From F23-B02 sp963625685 (GTDB taxonomy: Bacteria > Bacillota > Clostridia > Oscillospirales > Oscillospiraceae): DNA of 64,000 bases. The position numbers and the translations under genes are program-made. The notes beneath the pieces are model-generated. The model was not told the origin of the DNA. It saw only the letters and a program-made list of their open reading frames with translations, and searched no databases. How positions within the stretch are numbered: the first letter of the stretch is position 1; every line of letters begins with the position of its first letter. Of the stretch, positions 50,618-60,210 are shown piece by piece. The stretch covers positions 186,001-250,000 of the forward strand of contig CAVFTR010000001.1 in assembly GCA_963625685.1 (NCBI GenBank). Reading direction: 5' to 3'.

Positions 50618-52099
50618 ATGTTATATTTCAGCACCCGCAATTCAAAGGAAAAGGTAACTGCGTCCCAGGCGATAGCCGGAGGCCTCGCGCCCGACGGCGG
50701 CCTGTATGTGCCCGAGAGTCTGCCGCAGCTTTCTCTTGAAGCTATAAAAGCGCTCGGCAAATGCGATTATCGCGGAAGAGCGCTCGGCATAATGAAGCCC
50801 TTCCTCGACGAGTTCACGGAGTCCGAGCTCAGGGCAATGATATCGCGCGCATACGGCGATAATTTTGACAGCGAGAGCGCGGCACCGCTGCATTTCCTTG
50901 ACGATAACACCGCGGTTCTCGAGCTCTGGCACGGGCCTACCTGCGCTTTCAAGGATATGGCGCTTCAGATGCTCCCGCATCTGCTGACGGCCTCGCTCAA
51001 AAAATGCGGCGAAAAGAGAAGCGTCTGCATCCTCGTCGCCACGAGCGGCGACACCGGCAAGGCGGCTCTCGAGGGCTTTGCGGATGTTGAAAACACTAAA
51101 ATACTCGTCTTCTACCCTCACAACGGTGTGTCGGACGTTCAGCAGCTGCAGATGGTAACGCAGACCGGCGCAAATGTCAGCGTAGCTGCCGTGCGCGGCA
51201 ACTTCGACGATGCCCAGACCGGCGTCAAGCTCATATTCGGCGATAAGGAGTTTGCCTCTCAGCTCAGCGAGAAAGGCTGGTTCCTCTCCTCGGCAAACTC
51301 GATAAACTGGGGCAGGCTCCTGCCGCAGATAGTCTATTATTTCTCGGCCTACTGCGACTATGCAAATTCCGGCCGCGTAAATTACGGCGATACGCTCGAC
51401 TTCGTCGTTCCCACCGGCAACTTCGGAAATATCCTGGCCTGCTGGTATGCAAAGAGCATGGGACTTCCCGTCGGCAGGCTCATCTGCGCCTCGAATCAGA
51501 ATAATGTCCTTGCCGATTTCTTTGCCGGCGGCGTATATGACCGCAACAGACGGTTCTACACGACGATTTCTCCGTCCATGGATATACTCGTTTCCAGCAA
51601 TCTCGAGCGCCTGCTGTACTCTGTCTGCAAAAGCGACTCCGAGGTCGCGGGCTACATGGCCCAGCTTTCAAAGGCCGGGCGCTATGAGGTCTCCGACGCG
51701 ATAAAGGCCGTTATAAACGAGCACTTTGTCGGCGGCTACTGCTCGGACGAAGATACCATGGCCGCGATAAACAGGGTATACGGCGAATACGGCTATCTAA
51801 TGGATACGCATACGGCCGTAGCATATAATATGCTCGCGCAGCTGCGCGAAAAAGGCAAGGGCGCGTCTCCGGCCGTCGTCGTTTCCACGGCAAGCCCCTA
51901 TAAGTTCTGCGACAGCGTGCTAAGGGCGCTCGGGCAGGGGAGCGACGCTCCCGGCACGGAGCTTATCGAAAAGCTCTCCGAGACGACGAAAACAGCGGTC
52001 CCCGGTCCGCTTGCGGGACTCGACAAGCGCGAAAAGCGCTTTGAGCTCGTCGTTGACAGGCAGGATATGAAGGCCGCCGTCGCTGATTTTCTCAAGTAA
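50618..52099 (+). CDS. thrC: Threonine synthase
   Basis: PLP enzyme making threonine from phosphohomoserine. The 493-residue protein has LAPDGGLYVPESLP, HGPTCAFKDMALQMLP with the PLP-binding Lys112, SGDTGKAALEG, the NFDDAQ loop and VPTGNFGNILACWYAK. AAAGGAG precedes the ATG. No T-box is seen; the 17-bp gap indicates cotranscription with the lepB unit. Confidence 0.96.
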   Translation: MLYFSTRNSKEKVTASQAIAGGLAPDGGLYVPESLPQLSLEAIKALGKCDYRGRALGIMKPFLDEFTESELRAMISRAYGDNFDSESAAPLHFLDDNTAVLELWHGPTCAFKDMALQMLPHLLTASLKKCGEKRSVCILVATSGDTGKAALEGFADVENTKILVFYPHNGVSDVQQLQMVTQTGANVSVAAVRGNFDDAQTGVKLIFGDKEFASQLSEKGWFLSSANSINWGRLLPQIVYYFSAYCDYANSGRVNYGDTLDFVVPTGNFGNILACWYAKSMGLPVGRLICASNQNNVLADFFAGGVYDRNRRFYTTISPSMDILVSSNLERLLYSVCKSDSEVAGYMAQLSKAGRYEVSDAIKAVINEHFVGGYCSDEDTMAAINRVYGEYGYLMDTHTAVAYNMLAQLREKGKGASPAVVVSTASPYKFCDSVLRALGQGSDAPGTELIEKLSETTKTAVPGPLAGLDKREKRFELVVDRQDMKAAVADFLK

Positions 52100-52110
52100 G
52101 GGCGATATGT

Positions 52111-52127
52111 AGGGGCTTTTCGCCCCT
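52111..52127. terminator. Short hairpin between convergent thrC and the DUF1540 gene
   Basis: AGGGGC / GCCCCT with a TTTTC loop; only a short T-run on either side, so termination strength is uncertain. Confidence 0.5.
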
Positions 52128-52133
52128 TTACGC

Positions 52134-52316
52134 TCAGCTGCAGCAGCCGCGCGGGCAGAAGGTGGAGCAGAAGGTCTCGGATTTCGTGGTGGCCTTTTCG
52201 TTCTGCACCTTGATCTGCGAGGCGGAGCATTTGCAGTCGATGGTGTTGTACTTGCAGTTGGTGACATCGCAGCCAACGCCGGTGATCTGGCCTGAGCCCG
52301 TTTTTCTGTTATTCAT
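52134..52316 (-). CDS. DUF1540 domain protein, Cys-rich
   Basis: A 60-residue protein with eight Cys (16, 21, 28, 30, 50, 54, 58, 59). GVGCDVTNCKYNTIDCKC is the DUF1540 pattern and the tail CSTFCPRGCCS adds a second Cys cluster. DUF1540 proteins are common in spore-forming Clostridia and are presumed to bind metal. A strong GGAGG precedes the ATG. It diverges from the phosphoesterase gene. Confidence 0.87.
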   Translation of the reverse strand: MNNRKTGSGQITGVGCDVTNCKYNTIDCKCSASQIKVQNEKATTKSETFCSTFCPRGCCS

Positions 52317-52392
52317 TTTCTTACCTCCAGAGAGTATTGTCCTCAGACGATATTATTCTTGACCGTAACAATAAAAACTATACGGAGGCAGC

Positions 52393-53079
52393 ATGTCTTT
52401 ATACACGATCGGCGATCTTCACCTGTCGCTCGGAACAAACAAACCAATGGACGTTTTCGGCGGCCGCTGGGAAAACTACGTACAGAAGCTCAGCGAGGGC
52501 TTTTCGGAGCTCCATGACGACGATCTCACCGTCTTGTGCGGAGATATCAGCTGGGGAATGAGCATGGACGAGGCCCTGCCGGACTTCAGGTTCATAGACG
52601 CCCTGCCCGGAAAGAAGATAATTTTAAAGGGCAACCACGATTACTGGTGGACGACTGCGACGAAGGCACGTAGGTTTTTCGCACAGCACGATATAAAAAC
52701 GATCGACGTCATGCACAACTCGAGCTTTGAATATAACGGCGTTTCCATCTGCGGAACGCGCGGCTGGTTTTACGAGGAGAGCAAGGGAGCAGAGCACGAC
52801 AAAAAGATAATGAACCGTGAGATCATGCGCCTGGAGGCCTCGCTGAAGACGGCGGAAACCGACGAGATATACGCGTTTCTGCATTATCCGCCTAAATATA
52901 TGAATTATACATGCCCCGAGATACTTGAGCTCCTGCAAAAATATAATGTAAAACGCTGCTGCTACGGACATATACACGGTCAGGGCTGCCGGTACGCCTT
53001 CAACGGTACGCTGGCAGGCGCCGATTTCATGCTCGTTTCAGCCGACCATGTTAAATTCAGACCTGTAAAGCTTATTTAA
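52393..53079 (+). CDS. Calcineurin-like metallophosphoesterase
   Basis: A 228-residue single-domain phosphoesterase with the full dimetal set: IGDLHL (DxH), LCGDISW (GDxxW), LKGNHDYWW (GNHD), FLHYPP and YGHIHGQG (GHxH). The substrate is unknown; the protein lacks signal peptide and is cytoplasmic. CGGAGG precedes the ATG. Confidence 0.92.
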   Translation: MSLYTIGDLHLSLGTNKPMDVFGGRWENYVQKLSEGFSELHDDDLTVLCGDISWGMSMDEALPDFRFIDALPGKKIILKGNHDYWWTTATKARRFFAQHDIKTIDVMHNSSFEYNGVSICGTRGWFYEESKGAEHDKKIMNREIMRLEASLKTAETDEIYAFLHYPPKYMNYTCPEILELLQKYNVKRCCYGHIHGQGCRYAFNGTLAGADFMLVSADHVKFRPVKLI

Positions 53080-53088
53080 AGAAAATAA

Positions 53089-53117
53089 TTGCTTTTGACT
53101 GAAATATCTGTTATTAT
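53089..53117 (+). promoter_or_regulatory. Promoter of tig
   Basis: TTGCTT (53089-53094), 17 bp, TATTAT (53112-53117) with an extended -10 TG at 53109-53110. Confidence 0.75.
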
Positions 53118-53156
53118 GTTTTGGTCTATGTGAATTATATTAGGAGGAATATATAA

Positions 53157-54476
53157 ATGTTAGTCAAGAACGTAGAAAAGAAAGACTCCAAGAGCGCAAG
53201 CTTTCAGGTCGAAGTCGATGCAAAGGAATTCGACGAGGCTGTAAATAAGGCGTTTAACAAGAATAAGAGCCATATATCCATCCCCGGCTTCAGACAGGGC
53301 AAGGCTCCCCGCGCCGTCGTCGAGGGCATGTACGGCCACGACGTTTTTTATCAGGACGCCATCGACGAGCTCGTCGCTCCCGCTTATGAGCACGGCTACG
53401 ATAACTGCGGCCTGAAGATCATCGGCAAGCCCGCAGTTTCCAATATGGATCTTTCCGACGAAAATATCCTCACCCTGACCTTTGATGTCGAGCTTTACCC
53501 CGAGGTCACACTCGGCGAGTACAAGAACCTCAGCGCGGTCAAGGAGACCTATATCATCACCGAGGAGGACGTTGACGGCCAGATCGACGGCGTCCGCAAG
53601 CGCAACGGCCGCGTTATCGACCTTGAGCGCGAGGCGCAGATGGGCGATACCGCCGACATCGACTTTGAAGGCACTCTCGACGGCGTTCCCTTCGACGGCG
53701 GCAAGGCTGAGGGCTATGAGCTCGAGCTCGGCTCCGGCTCCTTCGTCCCCGGCTTTGAGGAGCAGCTCGTCGGCATGAACATCGGCGAGGAGAGGGATAT
53801 AAACATCACCTTCCCCGAGGATTACACGGCGGAGCTTGCCGGCAAGGACGTGGTCTTCAGGGTCAAGCTCAACGGCCTGTCCGTAACGGAGCTGCCCGAG
53901 CTCGACGACGATTTCGTTCAGGACGTTTCCGAGTTCAATACCGTTGAGGAATACAGAGCCGACACCCGCAGGGACATGGAGCGCGTCATGGACGAGCAGA
54001 TGGCTGCAAAGTTCCGCACCGCTGTTATGACCAAGGCCTGCGACAACATGACCGTCGATATCCCCGAGAGCATGCTCAGCGAGAAGGTGGACGAGCTGAT
54101 ACGCAGCTACGCCGCAAACTTCGGCCTAAGTGACCCGAAGATGAGCACCGACGATATCAAGAAGATGATGGGCCTTGACGACGAGGCGATAAGCTCTACC
54201 ATCCGTCCGGCAGCCGAGTATCAGGTAAAGCAGGAGCTGCTTCTTAACGCAATAGTCGAGGCGGAGAATATCGAAGTCACCGACGAGGAGCTTGAGGATT
54301 ATATCAAGGGCGCGGCCGAGACCGTCGGCGCGGAGCCCGAGCAGATCCGCAAGTACTTCGGCGACGAATATATAAGAAACGAGTTCAAGAAGGAAAAGGC
54401 GACCAAGATCGTTATCGAGTCCGCTGTCGAGGAAGCTCCCGCCGAGGAGCCTGCCGAGGAAAAGCCGGCCGAATAA
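53157..54476 (+). CDS. tig: Trigger factor
   Basis: Ribosome-bound chaperone and peptidyl-prolyl isomerase. The 439-residue protein has the ribosome-binding signature PGFRQGKAPR (about 43-52), an FKBP-type PPIase domain (MGDTADIDFEGTLDG ... GSFVPGFEEQLVGM) and a helical C-terminal domain. The final residues are an Ala/Glu/Pro-rich acidic tail. GGAGG precedes the ATG. It is followed by clpP, the usual tig-clpP-clpX order. Confidence 0.97.
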   Translation: MLVKNVEKKDSKSASFQVEVDAKEFDEAVNKAFNKNKSHISIPGFRQGKAPRAVVEGMYGHDVFYQDAIDELVAPAYEHGYDNCGLKIIGKPAVSNMDLSDENILTLTFDVELYPEVTLGEYKNLSAVKETYIITEEDVDGQIDGVRKRNGRVIDLEREAQMGDTADIDFEGTLDGVPFDGGKAEGYELELGSGSFVPGFEEQLVGMNIGEERDINITFPEDYTAELAGKDVVFRVKLNGLSVTELPELDDDFVQDVSEFNTVEEYRADTRRDMERVMDEQMAAKFRTAVMTKACDNMTVDIPESMLSEKVDELIRSYAANFGLSDPKMSTDDIKKMMGLDDEAISSTIRPAAEYQVKQELLLNAIVEAENIEVTDEELEDYIKGAAETVGAEPEQIRKYFGDEYIRNEFKKEKATKIVIESAVEEAPAEEPAEEKPAE

Positions 54477-54535
54477 TTCGTTTCGTATAAGGATATGATC
54501 TCCGGGATAAGCACAACGAAAGGAGACGTTATAAA

Positions 54536-55117
54536 ATGAGTTTAGTACCCTATGTAGTAGAGCAGACGAGCCGTGGCGAGCGTTCGTACGATATTTTTTC
54601 GAGACTTCTCAACGACCGCATAATCATGCTGTCCGAGGAGGTAAACGACACCACCGCCAGCCTTATCGTAGCCCAGCTCCTGTACCTTGAGGCGCAGGAC
54701 CCCGATAAGGATATACAGTTTTATATAAACAGCCCCGGCGGCTCGGTCACCTCCGGCATGGCGATCTATGACACCATGCAGTATATAAAGCCCGACGTAT
54801 CCACCATATGCATCGGCATGGCGGCCTCCATGGGCGCATTCCTGCTCTCAAGCGGCGCAAAGGGCAAGCGCCTTGCGCTCCCCAACGCCGAAATAATGAT
54901 CCACCAGCCCTCCGGCGGCAGCAAGGGTCAGTGCACCGATATACAGATCCAGGCCGAGCAGATCCTGAAGATCAAGAAAAATCTCAACAGGATCCTCGCC
55001 GAAAACACAGGCAAGGATATCGCCGCCGTAGAAGCCGACTGCGAACGCGATCATTTCATGTCCGCACAGGAAGCCCTCGAATACGGCCTTATCGACAAGG
55101 TCATCACCAGGCGCTGA
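54536..55117 (+). CDS. clpP: ATP-dependent Clp protease proteolytic subunit
   Basis: A 193-residue serine protease that assembles into the double heptamer. SPGGSVTSGMAIYDTMQ, catalytic Ser98 (GMAASMGAF) and His123 (MIHQPSGG), with the Asp of the triad in the segment after residue 165. AAAGGAG precedes the ATG. I see neither a CtsR heptad repeat nor a CIRCE element in the 59-bp gap to tig. Confidence 0.97.
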   Translation: MSLVPYVVEQTSRGERSYDIFSRLLNDRIIMLSEEVNDTTASLIVAQLLYLEAQDPDKDIQFYINSPGGSVTSGMAIYDTMQYIKPDVSTICIGMAASMGAFLLSSGAKGKRLALPNAEIMIHQPSGGSKGQCTDIQIQAEQILKIKKNLNRILAENTGKDIAAVEADCERDHFMSAQEALEYGLIDKVITRR

Positions 55118-55128
55118 GCACTGAATTT

Positions 55129-55153
55129 ATGGGGGAACGCTGCGTTCCCCCAT
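55129..55153 (+). other. Inverted repeat between clpP and clpX
   Basis: ATGGGGGAAC / GTTCCCCCAT, a perfect 10-bp stem with GCTGC loop. No T-run follows, so partial attenuation or 3'-end processing between clpP and clpX is more likely than full termination. Confidence 0.5.
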
Positions 55154-55179
55154 ATTACATCATTTCCCGAGGTAGAATT

Positions 55180-56421
55180 ATGGCAAGAACAGACGACAGG
55201 AAGAGCATCCGCTGCTCGTTCTGCGGAAAAACACAGGCGCAGACCGGCAGGCTCATTGCCGGCAACGGCGCGTATATCTGCGATGAGTGCATAAATCTCT
55301 GCATGAGCATAATCGCCGAGGATGAGCAGGTCCCCGTGCGCGACAACAAGGGCAACCGACTGCGCTTTGAGGACCTGCCGAAGCCCGCCGAGATAAAGAA
55401 AAGGCTTGACGCCTATATAGTCGGGCAGGAGAGGGCCAAGGTAGTGCTGTCGGTCGCGGTGTACAACCACTATAAGCGCATCCTTTTTGCCGGCGATAAC
55501 GAGGTCGAGCTGCAAAAGAGCAATATCCTGCTCATAGGCCCCACCGGCAGCGGCAAAACGCTTTTTGCCCAGTCGCTGGCCAAGATGCTCAACGTGCCCT
55601 TTGCCATCGCCGACGCTACTACGCTCACAGAGGCAGGCTATGTCGGAGAGGACGTTGAGAATATACTCCTGCGCCTTCTCCAGGCCGCCGATTTCGACGT
55701 TGAGCGCGCCGAGAAGGGCATAATCTACATCGACGAGATCGACAAGATAGCCCGCAAGAGCGAGAATACGTCCATAACGCGCGATGTTTCCGGCGAGGGC
55801 GTGCAGCAGGCGCTTTTGAAGCTCCTTGAGGGCACAGTCGCCAACGTTCCCCCGCAGGGCGGCCGCAAGCACCCGCATCAGGAGTTTATAAAGGTCGATA
55901 CGACCAACATCCTCTTCATATGCGGCGGCGCGTTCGACGGTCTCGACAAGATAATCGAAAAGCGCACCGAGAAAAAGAGCATGGGCTTCGGCGCGGATAT
56001 AAAGAGCTCTGCGCAGCGCGACGTAGGCGAGCTTCTAAAGCAGGCTCAGCAGCACGATCTTCTGAAGTTCGGCATAATCCCCGAGCTCATCGGCCGCCTG
56101 CCTGTTATCGCGCCGCTGACCTCCCTGAAGCGCGACGATCTTGTGCGCATACTCACAGAGCCAAAAAACGCAATGACCAAGCAGTATGAGGCCCTTATGG
56201 GCTACGACGGCGTAAAGCTTCTGTACGATAAGCAGGCGCTCGAGGCGATAGCGGATAAGGCGATAGAGATGAAGATCGGCGCCCGCGGACTGCGAAGCGT
56301 GATGGAGGGCATAATGACCGACATAATGTACGCCGTGCCGTCCGAGCACGATATAGAGAAAGTAATTGTCACTGCCGACTGCGTGAAAAACGGAACCGGC
56401 CCCGACGTAATACGCAAATGA
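55180..56421 (+). CDS. clpX: ATP-dependent Clp protease ATP-binding subunit ClpX
   Basis: AAA+ unfoldase delivering substrates to ClpP. The 413-residue protein has the four-Cys zinc domain (CSFCGKTQ ... CDECINLC), Walker A GPTGSGKT, YVGEDVENILLRLLQ pore region, Walker B IIYIDEIDK, the RDVSGEGVQQALLKLLEGT loop and sensor 2 GARGLRS. GAGGT precedes the ATG; the open frame reaching back into clpP is shadow. Confidence 0.98.
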   Translation: MARTDDRKSIRCSFCGKTQAQTGRLIAGNGAYICDECINLCMSIIAEDEQVPVRDNKGNRLRFEDLPKPAEIKKRLDAYIVGQERAKVVLSVAVYNHYKRILFAGDNEVELQKSNILLIGPTGSGKTLFAQSLAKMLNVPFAIADATTLTEAGYVGEDVENILLRLLQAADFDVERAEKGIIYIDEIDKIARKSENTSITRDVSGEGVQQALLKLLEGTVANVPPQGGRKHPHQEFIKVDTTNILFICGGAFDGLDKIIEKRTEKKSMGFGADIKSSAQRDVGELLKQAQQHDLLKFGIIPELIGRLPVIAPLTSLKRDDLVRILTEPKNAMTKQYEALMGYDGVKLLYDKQALEAIADKAIEMKIGARGLRSVMEGIMTDIMYAVPSEHDIEKVIVTADCVKNGTGPDVIRK

Positions 56422-56428
56422 TACAGCA

Positions 56429-56466
56429 CGGCAAGACGGGGCATGCCCTGCCTTGCCGCGTTTTTT
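56429..56466 (+). terminator. Intrinsic terminator between clpX and lon
   Basis: CGGCAAG (56429-56435) / CTTGCCG (56452-56458) with an inner GGGC / GCCC pair, followed by CG and T6. lon begins 36 bp later. Confidence 0.8.
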
Positions 56467-56502
56467 ATCCCTGTTTTTTCCCTCATAAAGGAGGTAAAGC
56501 AT

Positions 56503-58905
56503 ATGAACCAGAGCAATAAAATACCCGACCGCGCAATGGCCGTACTGCCGCTGCGGGGCCTTAACATATTTCCCGGAATGCTCCTGAGCTTCGACGTGGA
56601 GCGCCCGATATCGCTCGCCGCGCTCAACTGCGCGCAGGGCGCCGATCAGGAGATATTCCTCGTAACGCAGAAGGACATAGCAAACGACATGCCCGAGCCC
56701 TCGGACCTCTACGAATACGGCGTTGTATGCCGCATCCGTCAGCTCATGCGCCAGCCCGGCGGAAAGCTGTGCAAGGTCATGGCCGAGGGCCTTTACAGAG
56801 GCAGGATAGCCTCGCTCACGTCCGAGCAGCCGTATTTCTTTGCCGAGATCGAGAGCGTGCCCGACAGGAGCGAAAAGGTCGGCGCCGACAGAAAAGAGGC
56901 GCTCGTGCGCACGGCGGTCGGCCTGTTTGACGAATACATACAGCTTGCCGGCAATATGCCGCAGGAGATGATCCTCAATCTCGTCGTCAGCCGCGACCCG
57001 GCCTTTGTCGCCGACTACACGGCTCAGAACGTGCGCTTTGACTACCGCCAGAAGCAGGCGCTGCTTGAGCAGCTGTATCCCTGCCGCAGGCTCGAAATGC
57101 TCATAGAGATGCTCAATCACGAGCTCAACGTCATGAACATCGAGCAGGAGCTCAGCGAGGCCACGAACGAGCAGGTAAACCGCAGCCAGCGCGACTATTA
57201 TCTGCGCGAGCAGATGAAGATAATCCAGCAGGAGCTCGGCGAGGACGATACGGGCGACGACATTGGCGAATACCGCGGCAGGATACGCGAGCTGAAGCTT
57301 TCAAAGGAAATAGAGGAGAAGCTCCTCAAGGAGGTCTCCCACCTTGCAAAGCAGCCCTTCGGCTCGACGGAGGCTACGGTCATACGCGGCTACCTCGACG
57401 TCTGCCTCGAGCTGCCGTGGAACATAAAGACCGAGGAGATACGCGACATAGAAAAGGCGCGCCGGGTGCTCGACGAGGACCACTTCGGCCTTGAAAAGGT
57501 AAAGCAGCGCGTTATTGAATATCTCGCCGTAAAGGCCCTCGCGCCCAGGGCCGGCGGAAGCCTGCTGTGCCTTGTCGGCCCTCCGGGCACGGGCAAGACC
57601 AGCATCGCCATGAGCATCGCCCGCGCGACAAACCGCAAATGCGTGCGCATATCCCTCGGCGGCGTTCACGACGAGGCGGAGATACGCGGCCACAGAAAGA
57701 CCTACGTCGGCGCGATGCCCGGCAGGATAATATCCGGCATCCGTCAGGCGAAGAGCATGAACCCCGTGATGGTGCTCGACGAGATAGACAAGCTCGGCTC
57801 GGACTACCGCGGCGATCCCTCGGCGGCGCTGCTCGAGGCGCTCGATCCGGAGCAGAACTCGACGTTCCGCGATAACTTCCTCGAAGTTCCGTTTGACCTG
57901 TCGGACGTTTTCTTCATAACGACCGCAAACTCGCTCGATACCATCCCCAGAGCGCTGCTCGACCGCATGGAGGTCATCGAGCTGTCAAGCTACACAGACG
58001 AGGAAAAGCTCAGCATAGCAAAGCAGTATCTGCTGCCAAAGCAGCGGAAAAAGCACGGCCTGAAGGCATCTCAGCTCAAGCTCGGAGACGACGCGATACG
58101 CGAGATGATCACATACTACACGCGCGAATCCGGCGTGAGGAATCTTGAGCGGCAGATAGCGGCCGTGTGCCGCAAGACCGCCGTTTCCATAGCCGGCGGC
58201 GAGCGCAAGAGTCTCTCGCTGCGCGCCGGCGCGCTGCAGCCGTATCTCGGCGCACCGAAGTTTAAGCCCGAACAGCGCAGACTGAGCGACGAGGTCGGCC
58301 TCGTGCGCGGCCTCGCGTGGACGAGCGTAGGCGGCGAGGTCCTCGACGTTGAGGTCGCCGTGGTCGACGGCAGCGGAAAGCTCGAGCTCACCGGCAATCT
58401 CGGCAAGGTGATGCAGGAGTCCTGTCAGGCGGCCATGACCTGCATAAGGAGCCGCGCAAAGAAGCTCGGCATCGAGGGCGACTTCTATAAAACAAAAGAC
58501 ATACATATCCATTTCCCGGAGGGCGCGGTGCCCAAGGACGGCCCCTCGGCGGGCGTCACGATATGCACGGCGATAGTATCCGCGCTGACCAGCACGCCCG
58601 TAAGGCGCGATATCGCAATGACAGGCGAGATCAGCCTGCGCGGCAGGGTGCTGCCCATAGGCGGCCTCAAGGAAAAGACCATGGCCGCGCTGCGAAACGG
58701 CGTCGGCACAGTTATTATCCCGGCGGACAACGAGCCCGACCTTGATGAGATAGACCCCGCGGTACGAAGTGAGCTCAGCTTCGTGCTCGCAGACAAGGTG
58801 GATACGGTGCTTGAAGCTGCTCTTGTGCATAAGGAGTCGGAGAGCAAGCCCGAGGTGATCATGCCCGTCGCCGGCAAAAAGTCCCGTCCGGGGATCAGAC
58901 AGTAG
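56503..58905 (+). CDS. lon: ATP-dependent protease Lon
   Basis: An 800-residue cytoplasmic AAA+ protease: N-terminal substrate domain (AVLPLRGLNIFPGM), coiled-coil, Walker A GPPGTGKTS, Walker B MVLDEIDKLG, and the protease domain with catalytic Ser in PKDGPSAGV and Lys in GLKEKTMAA-adjacent PIGG region. AAAGGAGG precedes the ATG at 56503; the longer open frame is non-coding. engB starts 7 bp after the stop. Confidence 0.97.
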   Translation: MNQSNKIPDRAMAVLPLRGLNIFPGMLLSFDVERPISLAALNCAQGADQEIFLVTQKDIANDMPEPSDLYEYGVVCRIRQLMRQPGGKLCKVMAEGLYRGRIASLTSEQPYFFAEIESVPDRSEKVGADRKEALVRTAVGLFDEYIQLAGNMPQEMILNLVVSRDPAFVADYTAQNVRFDYRQKQALLEQLYPCRRLEMLIEMLNHELNVMNIEQELSEATNEQVNRSQRDYYLREQMKIIQQELGEDDTGDDIGEYRGRIRELKLSKEIEEKLLKEVSHLAKQPFGSTEATVIRGYLDVCLELPWNIKTEEIRDIEKARRVLDEDHFGLEKVKQRVIEYLAVKALAPRAGGSLLCLVGPPGTGKTSIAMSIARATNRKCVRISLGGVHDEAEIRGHRKTYVGAMPGRIISGIRQAKSMNPVMVLDEIDKLGSDYRGDPSAALLEALDPEQNSTFRDNFLEVPFDLSDVFFITTANSLDTIPRALLDRMEVIELSSYTDEEKLSIAKQYLLPKQRKKHGLKASQLKLGDDAIREMITYYTRESGVRNLERQIAAVCRKTAVSIAGGERKSLSLRAGALQPYLGAPKFKPEQRRLSDEVGLVRGLAWTSVGGEVLDVEVAVVDGSGKLELTGNLGKVMQESCQAAMTCIRSRAKKLGIEGDFYKTKDIHIHFPEGAVPKDGPSAGVTICTAIVSALTSTPVRRDIAMTGEISLRGRVLPIGGLKEKTMAALRNGVGTVIIPADNEPDLDEIDPAVRSELSFVLADKVDTVLEAALVHKESESKPEVIMPVAGKKSRPGIRQ

Positions 58906-58912
58906 GTGAATT

Positions 58913-59503
58913 ATGGCGGAACTCAATATCAACAAAGCCGAATTTATAAAAAGCGCGGCGTCTCCCGACGGCTTTATACGCGATCCGCTCCCGAATATCG
59001 TTTTTTCCGGCAAATCGAACGTCGGAAAATCCTCGGTCATAAACAGGCTTTTAAACCGCAGAAACTTTGCGCGTGTGGGACAGTCGCCCGGCAAGACCAT
59101 ACACGTTAATTACTTTCTCATCGATAAAAAGGTATATTTCGTCGATCTCCCGGGCTATGGCTACGCCAAAGTCTCAAAGTCCGAGCGCGAGCGCTGGGGC
59201 AGGCTCATGGAGCAGTTTTTCGCCGTCGACGGCCTTATAGACCTCGGCGTCATGATAGTTGACTCGCGTCACAGGCCAACGGCTGACGACGTTACGATGG
59301 CGCAGTGGTTCAAAAGCTCCGGCTGCCCGCTCGTCGTCGCCGCAAACAAGGCAGACAAGCTCAAAAAAAGCGAGATCGAGCCCAATCTCGGGCTGATACG
59401 CTCGACACTCGGACTTGACGCCGATACTCCGCTCATACTCTTTTCGGCCGAAAAGGGCAGCGGCCGTGACGAGCTTATGTCGCAGATACTCAAATACGTT
59501 TAA
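58913..59503 (+). CDS. engB: Ribosome biogenesis GTP-binding protein EngB (YsxC)
   Basis: A 196-residue Era-like GTPase for 50S assembly: FSGKSNVGKSSVINRL (G1), SPGKTIHVNYF (G2), DLPGYGYAKVS (G3) and AANKADKLK (G4). It follows lon directly, the lonA-ysxC arrangement of Bacillus. Confidence 0.96.
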   Translation: MAELNINKAEFIKSAASPDGFIRDPLPNIVFSGKSNVGKSSVINRLLNRRNFARVGQSPGKTIHVNYFLIDKKVYFVDLPGYGYAKVSKSERERWGRLMEQFFAVDGLIDLGVMIVDSRHRPTADDVTMAQWFKSSGCPLVVAANKADKLKKSEIEPNLGLIRSTLGLDADTPLILFSAEKGSGRDELMSQILKYV

Positions 59504-59515
59504 GGGAGCATAAGC

Positions 59516-60208
59516 ATGAACTCTTTCGGCGATGTAATGCGGAATCTTGACTGGTCGGTGCTGACGGACATGCTCATGGCCGTCATCCCGGCGCTCGTGT
59601 GCATAACGCTGCACGAGCTCAGCCACGGCTTCGTAGCCTATAAATTAGGCGACAGCACAGCGAAAAATATGGGCAGGCTCACGCTCAACCCCATCAGGCA
59701 TATCGATATCGTCGGCCTTATAATGATGGTCGCCTTTAAATTCGGCTGGGCAAAGCCAGTGCCCGTCGATATGCGGAATTTCAGGCACCCAAAGCGCGGC
59801 ATGGCCATAACGGCGCTCGCGGGGCCCGTGTCAAACGTCATCATCTGCTGTGCCGTCCTGTTTATCTACGGCGTCATTTTCCTGCCGTGCAGGCTGTCTG
59901 GCAGCGAATTTTGGGCCGATGTGCTCGATATGGTTTACATAACGGCATATCTGAGCCTGGCCCTGGCAATATTCAACCTCATCCCCGTGCCGCCGCTGGA
60001 CGGCTCGAAGGTGCTGTTTTCACTCATGAGCGACAAGGCGTATCTCAAGCTCATGCGCTATGAGCGCTATGGCATGCTTCTGATGCTCGCACTCGTAGCC
60101 ACGGGAGTTCTCGGGACACCGCTCCGGACTGTCACCGAGACCGTGTTCAAATTTCTCTTTAGCTTTGCCGAATGGGGCTATGACCTTTCGGGCATGCTGT
60201 TTTATTGA
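59516..60208 (+). CDS. M50-family site-2-protease-like membrane protein (YwhC type)
   Basis: A 230-residue polytopic protein with zinc motif LHELSHGFVAYKLGD (HExxH), GRLTLNPIRHID, and FNLIPVPPLDGSKVL (the third ligand Asp). About five transmembrane segments. This branch is widespread and uncharacterised; it is distinct from the SpoIVFB-like protein at 44.5 kb. It directly precedes scpA, as is common in Clostridia. Confidence 0.92.
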   Translation: MNSFGDVMRNLDWSVLTDMLMAVIPALVCITLHELSHGFVAYKLGDSTAKNMGRLTLNPIRHIDIVGLIMMVAFKFGWAKPVPVDMRNFRHPKRGMAITALAGPVSNVIICCAVLFIYGVIFLPCRLSGSEFWADVLDMVYITAYLSLALAIFNLIPVPPLDGSKVLFSLMSDKAYLKLMRYERYGMLLMLALVATGVLGTPLRTVTETVFKFLFSFAEWGYDLSGMLFY

Positions 60209-60210
60209 TA

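Noticed and set aside
54477..54535. CtsR or CIRCE operator before clpP
   Set aside because: Only a weak 6-bp TTCGTT/AACGAA pair is present; neither the CtsR heptad repeat nor the CIRCE palindrome is found.
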